Source of the DNA: Phycomyces nitens
Taxonomy: Eukaryota > Mucoromycota > Mucoromycetes > Mucorales > Phycomycetaceae
Direction: 5' to 3'
DNA length: 64,000 nucleotides
NCBI GenBank assembly: GCA_022702545.1
Contig: JAHRBC010000007.1
Span: 1,550,001 to 1,614,000 of the forward strand
The position numbers and the translations under genes were made by a program. Every line of letters begins with the position of its first letter. Positions within the stretch are counted from its first letter, which is position 1. The notes under the pieces are model-generated. The model saw nothing but the letters and a program-made list of their open reading frames with translations. It ran no database searches and had not been told where the DNA came from. This document shows positions 1 through 12,347 of the stretch, piece by piece.

Positions 1-1084
1 AAATTCTTCTGCCAGACTTTCCAATTTATCACGTCTTGTTGCTTAAATATACTCATCGAAAAAAAAACTGAACCAAGATCCTGTTTGACATGTTTGGCTG
101 TTGTATGAGTAGATTGACACGCCAAAGTAAGTCACATTATTACGCATTATTTAATTACAAGAGTTTGGTTGTCAATACTTCTTTACTCTTTATTCTTCTC
201 TTTACGCATTACAATCAACATGTTTGAACCACTCTTTGGAAACAGACTTTTTTATTATATATTTATTCATCAAAAAATCACCAAACCAAAGCCGTTTAAG
301 AGTATGCTACAAGTAAAGACTCTAAACTAAATCTATATTGTATGAATCTTGCTAACAAGAGTTTAATACATCTTGTAAGAAAAAAGATCTGCCAACAGTC
401 GGCTCTAGTCGTTCTACTCTTTACCTCAAAATGACAAACATTGATTACTGCTCATGATAATCATCTCTTTCTTGCTTTGGTTTCTGTTTAGCAGGAAAAA
501 AAGAAGAAGTAAATGAATCACATCTCCAATGCTTTATGTGTTGACTTTAGTATTCTTGTCAATTCATCCAGTCCATGCCTTGGTTTACATGTATACATTG
601 TGTCGGTTTAACGATATCCCACTATTTATGGGAACTGACGATGAATTTGACACTCCAGATATATGTTAAGCTGGTCGTACAAACCCTGGATATAGACAAT
701 GCGCAAGACGTACAAGAGTTGCATAATAAACAAGAGCAAGTCTAATGAAGCATTCCTCTATGATTACTTAAATTTTAACTTTGGAGACACAATTTGTTAT
801 ATTGCAGAATAATCGACTTGAATTCAAATAATTCCTCTGGGATAAAAAGAGAGAAAAAAAAGCATCAAAGATAGGCCAAGTATGAAAAAGTATAACCTGC
901 AATTGCCGAGATTTCTGGTGCCTCTAATACTCTATCACAAAGAACATAAAGTACATGTTAAAAGTACATCATCAATCTAAAATCCAAGTTGAACGAAAAT
1001 GATGCCAACAAAATTCAAATTTACGGCCTTTATGCACACCGTAAGTTTTATTTTGGTCATATTACAAAAACCTTTCAAACGTCA
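1..1084. other. intergenic, no gene seen
   Basis: AT-rich sequence with stop cod­ons in all frames and no stretch of recognisable protein similarity on either strand. I see no tRNA, no clear promoter and no repeat of note. Confidence 0.6.
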
Positions 1085-1410
1085 AGAATGGGAGCTACAT
1101 TTACCAAGATAATGACACTGCTCATAAAGCAGCCATGTCAAAAAGGTGTACCAAAAAAAAAGACTTTAGCCCAAGGTCTTGGAGCGTACAAACAGTCCAG
1201 ACCTCAGCCCAGTCGAGAACATTTAATGTCTTTTGGACGACCCTTTGAGAATGAGGTCTCACAAGCCTACCACCCTGAATGAGTTGAAGGAGGTTTTACA
1301 AGAGAGCTGGAAAATGGTGACAGTAGATGTTTGTGAACGATTAAGTCTTTACATGAATAACTGATTAGCTGCTCAAAGGCGAATAGATGCGCCCGCATTA
1401 CTTGGTGAGC
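1085..1410 (+). pseudogene. Tc1/mariner transposase C-terminal relic
   Basis: Read across frames, the plus strand gives a decayed DDE transposase tail. Around 1100-1130 there is YQDNDTAHK, matching the family's 'QDNAPCH' motif around the second catalytic Asp. Around 1195-1235 there is a degraded SAQSR...FNVFWTTL, matching 'PAQSPDLN-IE-LW'. In a different frame, about 1275-1355 reads NELKEVLQESWKMV, matching the family's 'L-E-LQEEW' helix. Stops and frame changes separate the blocks, so no functional protein is possible. The upstream part and terminal inverted repeats were not found. The family call rests on motif order; the exact subfamily is unknown. Confidence 0.6.
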
Positions 1411-2676
1411 ATAACCTACTTCTTATTACTGAAAACTTTATATACGTTAAAGATTAGTCTCTATGAACCTCTGGATCATTTGTGGTCTTTTTCTCTCTTT
1501 TCTTTAGTACATGATTAAAAGGTACAAGACTTTCCATCTTTACGCCTGGTGAAAAATGAAACAGAATATAGTAATTGTACTATTTCCGAGTAGATGATTG
1601 GATGATATTTCATATTCAGACGATTCTTCACAAAGTATTTCGGCTATTAAAATAGGCGGGGTGAGACGGTATTCCTAAAAATGAATAAAATACTATACAA
1701 AGAGTATAATTATGGAAATTGCTATATATTCATATTCATATTCATATTCATATTCATATAAAAAAAAGAGGGACTTCTGAAATTTATCAAAGTATTGTGC
1801 ATATAGCAAAGTAATAATATAGGTATAGAATGAATAGATGTTGGGATACTAGGTATATATTCTGGGTTGATCTCAAGAGTATAGTACCTTTGGACCTATA
1901 CAGACCAACATATTAGAAAATATCATTATATTCTTTAATGTGAGTCTCCAAAACAAAAAAACACCCAAAGAAAGGATTTAAACCAGAGAATTCAGCATAT
2001 GCTTCTCTCCTGTGGTAGTTTCATATCCTATATACCTTGCATGCTTATTTACCCAACAACCTTTTTATCTACATCCCTCTTTGCAGGTGGCCCACAGTTG
2101 TCCCAAACCAAGTCAATATCTATTCAACATGTGGATATTCATGACATTTGTACCCTTTCTCAGCCCAATTAAAAAATATTTATATATCCTTTCAAAAAAC
2201 TATTTCTGAGCACAAGGTATTCGAAATTGTATTATGGTGACATAAATGTGAACAAGGTCGGACATTCAAATACATGCCATAAAAAGCAATAAAAGAATGG
2301 CGGAATACAGATATAATATTGCCCAAATTGAGATTATTATTTTTTCCGGCAGGTGTGGAAACCCAAACATAGGATTAAGAGTGGCATGTGTTTGCCTAAA
2401 AGCACAATAACCATGCACTGTGTACTACGGCGATTTCAGGATCGACCCCAACAGCGCTTCTTGCCATTGAGCCAAAAAAATATATTTATATAAATATACA
2501 AGTACAAAATGTGCTGGTTATTTATAAGGCGGTGAAGATATATATATAAGATAATATAATAAATAAAAATAATAATAATAATTATTATTAATGTCCATTT
2601 AATTCCCACTCCCATTTTCTCCTTCTCTTTCCACTCTTGAATTGTACTATTATTGTTATTTTGGCTTGATAATCGA
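1411..2676. other. intergenic; simple repeats; 5' region of the kinase gene
   Basis: No gene recognised. It contains about five tandem ATTCAT hexamers near 1725-1758 and an AAT/ATT trinucleotide tract at about 2565-2592, which lies less than 100 bases upstream of the kinase start codon and so probably belongs to its promoter or 5' leader. Confidence 0.5.
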
Positions 2677-4277
<1,601 letters not shown>

Positions 4278-4530
4278 ATTTTCCAGACAATGTAAATGTT
4301 ATACAATCTAGTGTACAAAGTTGAAATTATACAAGTATTTATTTTTGTAAATAAATATAAATAACAATAATAATAGTAATAATAATAGTAATCATAATAA
4401 TAATCATAATAAAATATTTATTTATATATACATATATATAAAATAATTGGGATTTTTCCTGTCACACCCATTTCAAATTTGCATTTCAACAAAATTTATA
4501 ATTGTTTTTCCTAGAATTTCCTTCTTTCCA

Positions 4531-4563
<33 letters not shown>

Positions 4564-4566
4564 TAA
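4278..4566. other. intergenic with (ATT)n tract abutting the next start codon
   Basis: AT-rich spacer between two genes on the same strand. An uninterrupted ATT repeat of about eight units (about 4535-4563) ends three bases before the ATG at 4567, so it must lie in the 5' leader or core promoter of the downstream gene. Confidence 0.6.
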
Positions 4567-5502
4567 ATGTACGTCTCCAACTCTCCTGCTGATGAAATCT
4601 CGCCGCAGTCAATAGGATCCACCCGCTTTGTGTGCATGTCAGACACTCATGGAAAGACAGACTTTGACTTCAAGATACCCGACGGAGACGTATTTAGTAA
4701 GTCTGAAATCTAAGTCGGCAAGAGAACCATGCTACAACATCTTTCAACAGTTCACGCCGGAGACCTCACACGCTCCAGTCGAATGGAAGAATATATTCGC
4801 ACCTTTGAATGGATCTCAACTCTTCCTCACCCGTAAGTCTTGTCTGCCCAGAGTCCATTTAACACACCTGGCTTAGGATAAAGATCATCACCGGCGGCAA
4901 CCACGACCACTTTCTTGACCTCCTAAACGATTATCCCAATCAAAAGGAATCGATCCTCACCAAGGCAAAAATGTCAGGTATCATATACCTTGAGCATGAA
5001 GCATATCAATTGCCAGAATCAATGGGGGCACACAAGATGTTCGTCAGTCCATACTCACCAACCCATCTCTGGGGGGCCTTTATGCTCGACGATCTGAAAG
5101 GTAAGCACTCCTTGTTGGTTGGAATACAATGTAGTCTCTCTAGCTTTTCTTTTCTTTTCTTCTTTTCTGGTTTCGATTTATTTAAAATAAACAATGCAAT
5201 ATGTACCCAATGCGCACACATAAACAGCATTGTGGGAATCTATTCCACTGGACACCAATATCCTCGTTACCCATACTCCTCCCCAGGGCTACCAAGACAT
5301 TACTCTTCGTGGACGTAGTGTTGGATGCCCTCATCTGCGCACCAAGATCGATATCATTCGACCGCGGGTGTCTGTGTTTGGACATATCCATGAAGCATAT
5401 GGCTACAGTTATTCGCCAGAAAACGACACATTGTTTGTCAATGCATGTACTAGCAATGTTCGCTATCGGCCTGTTCAATTGCCCATCATATTTGACATTT
5501 AG
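4567..5502 (+). CDS. MPPED-type calcineurin-like metallophosphoesterase
   Basis: Predicted metal-dependent phosphoesterase of the MPPED1/MPPED2-like class. Exons 4567-4696, 4751-4832, 4877-5100 and 5228-5502 give 236 aa with all phases closing. The metallophosphoesterase motifs are all present and in order: SDTHGK (D-x-H), HAGDLT (GD), GGNHDH (GNHD), THTPP (metal-binding His) and FGHIHE (GHxH). The length fits the single-domain MPPED family, with no signal peptide or membrane segment. Mammalian relatives hydrolyse cyclic nucleotides weakly. A position next to PKA is suggestive of cAMP metabolism, but that is only inference; the substrate is unknown. The ATG sits directly behind an ATT trinucleotide tract. 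Confidence 0.85.
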
Positions 5503-5732
5503 GCCCTGACAGGCAAGGAAATAATAAATATGTGTATGTGTATATATAAATATATATAAATATATATATAGATATATATATACGCAATAAACTGTGGCTT
5601 GGTGCATTTTTCATTATACTCTATCCCACATCTTGTTCATTTATTTGTACGCGTCCATCTTTATCATTATTATTATTTAAAAAGAATTAACGTCTTGCTA
5701 AATCATCATCATCACAATCATCATCATCATCA

Positions 5733-7078
5733 ATGTCACGGCTATTAATGTCTTCTTCCTGGAGAAGATTGAAATGGGCAAGATTCATTGTATATTTCCT
5801 TGGTCTGGCTCTCATCTACCATCTTGGGACCACACTATGGTCTCCACAACAAGCTGCATTACAAGCTAAGGCTAGTCTGGAAGGCCTCGAATTTCCCTGG
5901 TACACCAGCCCCCATCCCCCTCTTGATATTCCTCATGTTTCCCAACCCTATACCACCAAGGATCTCTCGGAAGCCCAGCGCCAGCAGTTGCAAGACAAGG
6001 CGGTTTTGGATGCCAGGGCAGCAATGGTTGATCGGGTCGGAGAGATTGTGGGGATTCCGGGCACGAGAATGACAACCAAAAAAAAGGCAGATGATCTGAG
6101 AGCCATGGTTGAATGCTGGACAGATGGAGAATGGGTTCCGGACAAGGATGCCTTTAGACTGACCCATATCCAGGACCCTGTCTATGGGAAATGTGACAAG
6201 AAGTTCTACAAGACCCACCCAAAATCTAGCCATCGACCCGCGACAGAGTACACATGGACAACAAAGTGCCCACTGTCCAAAACATTGGATGTACCCAAGT
6301 GGTGTGAGGTATTGAATGGAAGACACATGCTGCTGGTTGGAGATCTTGTGCAGTACCAGCTCCATGAAATTCTCCTGGATGCCATGCGAGACGGACCGAC
6401 CGTGTGCTTTGGAGAACTGAACTGCAAAGGTAAGAGAGATTATGAACTGAGAAAGCCCAATCACAATATGTTGTGGTGTGTATTGATTGAGACATTTAAA
6501 TAGAACACAGTGTCTGCACTGAGCCAGAGACGCACTTGCGCTATCTGCGTAATGATATCCTGTCGATTAACCGTCGCCTGGAGAGTGCAGGAGAACACCC
6601 TGCAGTAGACATTGTCGAATGGCCATTTGTGCCAACCAATATCATTACTGCCTATCCGATCATGATCCTCAATCGATCACCCGTAAGAGAGACAGACGCA
6701 GTGTTTACGCGAACCTTGTCAAACACACTTAGGGTGTTACGTGAGACAGTGCCGGATATGCTGATTATCTATCGGTCGTCTTCAATTGGCCACCCACATT
6801 GTGACGATGCAAGTGGACCTCTTTCGACTAGACTGACCGACGATCAGGAGAAGCACTTGCCTTTTGGGTGGAGCGAACTGCGTAGAAGAAACGCAATGGC
6901 CAAGGCAATGGTTGAGGCAGTCGGAGGCGTCTTCCTTGACCTGGGTGCCTTGACTGATCTTCGTCCTGATGGGCATGTAGGTGGCCAGGACTGCTTGAGA
7001 TATTGTATTCCTGGACCACTCGATGCCTGGGTTCAGATTCTGTACAAGCTGTTCTTGGAACTCGAGAATCCAGCCTAA
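5733..7078 (+). CDS. PC-esterase / SGNH-like (PMR5-Cas1 type) type II membrane protein, active-site residues doubtful
   Basis: Two exons, 5733-6429 and 6504-7078, encode 423 aa. A short basic N-terminus and a hydrophobic segment at about residues 17-38 (FIVYFLGLALIYHLG) predict a type II Golgi membrane anchor. The rest resembles the PC-esterase fold found in plant TBL and fungal/animal Cas1-like O-acetyltransferases: a Cys-containing start (ECWTDGEWVP), a GDS-like block (LLVGDLVQYQ), and a C-terminal DCxxxC-PG block (QDCLRYCIPG). Such proteins O-acetylate or de-acetylate glycans. Here the nucleophile Ser of GDS is Leu, and the His of the usual DCxHWC motif is Arg, so catalysis by the standard mechanism looks unlikely unless the family uses a variant site. 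A second start at 5748 would also be possible. CAT/ATC repeats immediately precede the ATG. Confidence 0.72.
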
Positions 7079-7242
7079 GTCGCACAACCATGTGAATATT
7101 GAGTGTAAAGACAAGAGGAGGGATATTCAATATTATACATATGTCTATATAGATGGATTGTTTGTAAATTGTAAAATGTTTATTCAATGATTTGAAACAT
7201 GAAAAATAATAAAAATAATAATAGAAAAAGTGTTGTGGGTGT

Positions 7243-7345
7243 TTGAAGGGGATGGGAGAAGGGAGAAGGGGGGGGGGGAGGGGAGGGGAGTTACAGACAA
7301 AATATAGTAATAATAATAATAATAATAATAATATTATATTATTAT
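7243..7345. repeat. G-rich tract followed by (TAA)n, between convergent genes
   Basis: Plus strand about 7249-7290 is almost pure purine with several G runs of three or more, including one of about twelve, a potential G-quadruplex. It is followed by a TAA/AAT trinucleotide repeat (about 7307-7335). The tract lies between the 3' ends of the PC-esterase-like gene (+) and the elongase gene (-). Confidence 0.6.
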
Positions 7346-7381
7346 ATTTTATTTTTGTATTTTATTTCTATGTGAATTTGT

Positions 7382-8567
7382 TTAAAAAATCTTTTTGCTC
7401 TTTGGCAACTGCTGCTGCTGTTCAATGGCCTTGGAGGCCTGGGATGAAGAATCGGCAGCAGCGCCCTTTTTCTTGTAGGTAGCCTTGTAGAAGCTGATGA
7501 AGAGGAAGAGGTAAGAGGTTAAGAGTCCACAGCCAAACAGAGCTGATGCATCGGTGCCTGCGCATGTTCCAAGATTTGAGATGCTTGGGAGATGGTGACC
7601 AGCCAAGAGGACGTAGGTGCAAAAGTAGATGACAAACAGATCAATGACAAACTGGGTGATTTGCATGGTTGTAAGGTACTTCTTCCACCAGATTCTGACA
7701 CCAGATGCGGTACGGAAGTAGTAGTAGTACATCAATACATGGACAGTCAAGTTGAGAACGATTGGCACCCAGGACTATAATATAAAGGCAGGCAGGCGCG
7801 CATCTCTTTTTTAGACCAATCGCTCCAAAAAATAAAAGGTTTTTTTTGTACCCCCCAACCGCGCACAAGAATAAATATCCTTTATTTTGTAACTTACAAC
7901 TGATGTTCTGCCTTCTAGTTGGACATAGCAGAGTACCATTGTCATACTGTGGTGGAAGTAGTGGAGGAATTCTATAGGCTGCATTAGATTTCAGACTGCC
8001 TTTTTAATAAATGACTTACCGAGCTTCTTCTTCTTTGCGACCATGAACAAGGTGTCGGCAAGTTCCCAGTACTTGACAAGATAATTGAGGTAGTAGAGCA
8101 ACTCCAATGGCTGTGTCCAGGCCTCCTCTGCGCAGACAGAATAGAACAAACCGTGACGGTAGATCTTTGGGAAGATCTGTTCGACCATCAGGGCCAGGAG
8201 AGAGCCAGACACGAGGGTCAAGAGTGCATTGTGGATCTGGAATAGGGTGCTCAGACGAAAGGCGGGCACATTGGTCATCAGGTAACGCCCGCCAAAGATG
8301 ACAGCGTAGTATGTGAGACAGGTAACGACAACTGAAGGACTGGTTAGTTAGTTATCACTCCATCTAATTATGTATGTATTTATTGGGTTGGTTAAATTCA
8401 GGACTACCTTCGGTTGATGTTGAGAATTGGGTCACTCCGGCCGTGAATCGGAAATCAGACGCAGCCTTGCCTACGCCAACCTGGTAAAGCTTTTCAAAGA
8501 TTGGGTAGAGATGTACACCAAAGGGAGTCTCTGGTGAGAATTGAAAGGGCCTCGAGGTGACATTCAT
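7382..8567 (-). CDS. ELO-family fatty-acid elongase (3-ketoacyl-CoA synthase)
   Basis: Condensing enzyme of the ER fatty-acid elongation cycle, joining malonyl-CoA to an acyl-CoA. Exons on the minus strand 8567-8408, 8331-8020, 7971-7898 and 7774-7382 give 312 aa, the normal ELO length. Family motifs in order: KYWELADTLF (KxxExxDT), the histidine box HYFHH, HVLMYYYY and TMQITQF. Several membrane segments are visible (for example LLTLVSGSLLAL and QFVIDLFVIYF). The protein ends in KKIF, a perfect KKxx di-lysine ER-retrieval signal. HYFHH, with no Gln before it, is typical of the class that elongates polyunsaturated or Delta6 substrates in fungi and animals, but substrate cannot be fixed from sequence. 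Confidence 0.92.
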
Positions 8568-9213
8568 GGTGTATTAAGATTTTTTAAAAAGCAAGTAAGA
8601 GAGAGAGAAGAAAAGACATGATAAAGAGGTTTAAATACGATTGAACTCGAATTATTTTATTTTCACGAGGCAGGCAAATGGGAGGGAGAATTTGGGATTA
8701 TAAAGGGGGTTTTTTTTTATTATTATTATTATTTTTATTATTATTATTATTATTATTGTGTGTGTGTGTGTGTATTGGAAAAAAGGGGGGGGGAGATTGC
8801 ATTGGATCCAATTTCTAACCCTATGTCAACTCAATCTGTGTCTAAATTCCCAATATTCACACTTATGCAGGGACACGGCATTTCTTCAACAAGTACCAAG
8901 GGGGGACTTATAGAAATGACCTCACTCCAAGATGTTACCAAAGATCGTCTTTTTCTTGTTTTTATATATATGTCTTGAAATGGCTATATTTTAGACCTCT
9001 TGCCTTTTTTTTATATTCCTTCTTCATAGTCACACAGATCAAGGAAAAAGGCAAGTTGTTTTCGTGCCAAATTGGACAATGTAATAAAAGAGTGAGAGAA
9101 AGAGAAAAAGCTGTAATTCATAGTGACACCCAGGTAAAGTCGGCCTCGTTTTATACAGGATTCCCTTCTCTTTCGCTCTCTTTACCCAAAAAATAATACT
9201 AATAATACTAGTA

Positions 9214-9255
<42 letters not shown>
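8568..9255. repeat. intergenic with TTA/ATT and GT microsatellites
   Basis: Divergent spacer between the elongase (-) and RhoGAP (+) genes. It contains a TTA tract (about 8713-8756) followed directly by a (TG) dinucleotide run, an A-tract and a G-tract (to about 8793), and a second ATT tract of about 14 units (about 9213-9255) that runs straight into the RhoGAP ATG. I see no additional gene. Confidence 0.6.
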
Positions 9256-9257
<2 letters not shown>

Positions 9258-10725
9258 GCGTTCCTTTGACAAGGATCGTAAATGGACAATGAACCCCCTC
9301 CTGCTACTCATCAGAAGCAAAGAGTTCTTCTACTCCAATACGTACAATTCGGTTCAACCCAAAAGTAAGATGATTTAGCAGTAAACCAACACCACTTAAC
9401 CCCTTGGCCAGCCATGATAAAGGGTATTTTTGGTGCGCCGCTGGAATACGCAGCCATGTGTGGCTCAACCTCATTCCATTCTTCACTTGATCTTTGCGTT
9501 CCGTCTCCTGTCCACCGTTGCTTTACAGAGATCATCAAAAGAGGTATGAAACACTCTTGAGGATTGTGTAACAAACAGCCTTCAAGGTCTTCATTTTGAA
9601 GGCATCTTTAGACTATCAGGTGCAGCCTCGGAAGTATCTCGCCTCCAGGACGCATTTGATCAGCCTCCGACCTATGGCAAATATCTTGACCTCACTCAAT
9701 ACGACATACACTCTATAACCAGCGTCGTCAAGAAGTATCTTCGAAACTTGCCAGACTCTGTAATCCCAATGTCCTTTCACGACCAATTCCTTCAGACAAC
9801 AGGTATATATGTGTATATATTTATGTGTGTGTATATATGATGCTCCCATTTGGTTCTAATGCACAAGTCTTCTCATACCTCCCACACAGAACTCTGCCGA
9901 TCTCCCATTGAATCAATAAACCTTATCGCGGCCTTGATTGCCGACCTTCCAACCGCCCACAACCATCTCTTACACTATGTCTTTATACTCGTGTCCCGCA
10001 TCAGAGAACACGAAACGGTCAACAAGATGAATCCAGAAGCATTGGCCACCGTACTTGCTCCCGTATGCGCTGGCCTAGAGCACACCCTCAAGGATCTTCC
10101 GGCAGCATTAAAAAAGAAGAAGACAAAGGTACTCATGAAGTCTGACATGATTGGAGTTGTCGAGCGCAACAGACGGTGGACTGAACTTTGGATCTTGATG
10201 ATTGAAAATCTGGATGTACTCCTTTGTGAACTAAAAGACCAGAATCATCGTGCATCGATGCAGTTCACAAACCAAAAGGGACATTTAACAGTGCCTTCCC
10301 GACCCTCTCCTTCCATGGTCCGCCGCCCTTCTTCTCCAACACCCTATCAGGCCCTGATGCAGCAATTCTACGTGCCTGTCCTGAGTGGAGACAGTCTTCA
10401 ATCATTGCACATTGGCACCATTTCCCAAGAGTCTGCAGCCCACCACCACAACCACAACCACCACCATCTTACATCCTTTGAACGGTCATTTGGAAGCAGG
10501 CTATCATCAAAGGGTGGCTGCAGATCTAATGACGATTTACAGTGCATGGATTTATGCGATACAGTCGTAAGGCCAGCGATTGTGATTGGAAACGATCAGG
10601 TTCCAACGAATCAAGTTTTTCCTAAAGATAACAATCATAATAACGGACCCCCTTTACTACTACCCAGAAGAAGTCCAGGTCTCCTCAAGCGGTTTTCTTC
10701 TCGAGTGTCACTAAAGCCCTCTTGA
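9256..10725 (+). CDS. RhoGAP-domain protein
   Basis: GTPase-activating protein for a Rho-family GTPase. Exons 9256-9364, 9412-9543, 9587-9802 and 9890-10725 give 430 aa. The first two exons lead into the GAP fold (VHRCFTEIIKR), followed by GLHFEGIFRLSG, which carries the catalytic arginine finger, then KKYLRNLPDSVIP and KMNPEALATVLAP with the conserved Asn that contacts the GTPase. The domain covers roughly residues 55-250. The remainder is Ser/His-rich and low complexity (including HHHNHNHHH) and probably disordered. The third acceptor was chosen at 9587 because the earlier AG breaks frame; this makes intron 2 only 43 nt. No SH3, PH or BAR domain is visible. Which Rho GTPase it acts on is unknown. 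Confidence 0.87.
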
Positions 10726-12347
10726 TATTTTCCCAAAAGAAAAATAATTATACTATATTATTATTATATTATTATTAGATATCTATATATCACCATTATC
10801 ATTATTATTATTGTTGTTGTTGGTCTTTTTTGTTTTGTTTTCTATTTTAGGCCTTGTACTATGTTTCTCTCGTTCTCTCTCTTAAAAAGAATCCATTTGA
10901 ACCATACAATTATCTATGACCATCTCATTTGTATCAATATGTTTGTTTGTTTGTTTGTTTGTCGACTAAACAAAAGCTGATAATAGACTTGTTAATTTAA
11001 CCAACCTGAATACCCATCAATACAAACAAACGTTTCAAAAATCACACAAGAATAAAAAAATCAAGCTGAAACTGTTGCACAGAGGTATGTCTTTTTCAGC
11101 CATTTATACATGTTATTTACCTGTTGATCATAAATATGTATACATGAATGTGTATTGTTGATTAAACGATGCACATGTTTGACGTTCACATTCCAATTCA
11201 AAAAAAAAAAACAAGCACAAATACAAGATGGATTCTGTGCTCTTCTCCTTTATTTTCAAAATATAAACATCATAAGAGGTCAACAAGGGGGGGAAAGGAG
11301 GCTCCCCCCTTTTAATCTTTGCTGGTAAAAAAAATGTGTCAAGGTGACAGACCAGATAAATGTATAAATATCTCCATGGACCAGTCATTCTTTATTGCTA
11401 GGTGCTCGCAACCATAAAAAGAGAGTATCAAGATCACTACTGTATCCATAAACTCTATCTATTTTACTCTGGCAATTTTTAATCCTCAATGGCAATTTCT
11501 TTTTTCTTTTTTATTTGCATGCAGGAATCCTGCTCTGATCTCTTTGTGTATTTAATTACTCTTGTTGTAACCTACAGTGTGTTATTTTTAGAATATACAA
11601 CCATGTCTTGAAATATCCTGTGGCTGGTAATATTGTTCATACAATATTCAATATATACACATATATATACATATGATTCATCGGTCCATTGTGGCAAAGC
11701 ATGAGCTTCTTTATTAATCACAAACACACAAAATCGACATTATATATATATGTTTTTATATATATAGAGTATTAATATAAATAAATTTTTGCATTCTTGA
11801 AATCAATTGCTGGTATTTATTATAGCAAAATACATGTAGAATGCAAGAATAGACCTCGAGCCTCATAAACCAGAGAAAAAACCAATCTTGATGATTTACT
11901 GATATATTCGCCATCAACATCTATACAATCATGATCTTGTAGGTTCCAAAATAGATAAAGAGCCTTGATATCCATTTTAAGAATATGCTACACCTTCTTG
12001 AGGCATATGTTGTCTAGCTTGTAACAAATCACATTTGTCGCTTTATAAGAGTGTACACACATCTTTAGGTACTCCAATCCATATTTATATATATAGTTGT
12101 ACTTTGCTATAAACAGGATACTGCCAAACGTATCTATTCTACTATAAATCAACTATCCAAATAACCTTGTCAAACCCACTAGGCCTCTTTATTTCTTCAT
12201 CAGATCCAGTATTGAAACATTGGATCAAGATATACAAGAAATCATAAAACTTGTATAATCATTATAATAACCATGATCATTTATAAATTGTATAAAAGCC
12301 CATGAGTTTTATTTATATTTATTTAAATATCAAGAGCTATCAGTATA
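10726..12347. other. intergenic, no gene seen
   Basis: About 1.6 kb of AT-rich DNA with (ATT), (GTT) and GTTT tetranucleotide runs (for example about 10940-10962). A minus-strand open frame at 11128-11388 has no recognisable motif and low-complexity composition, so I do not call it. Confidence 0.55.

Noticed and set aside
11128..11388. Minus-strand ORF
   Set aside because: Low complexity with poly-Phe/Glu from simple repeats; no motif and poor start context.
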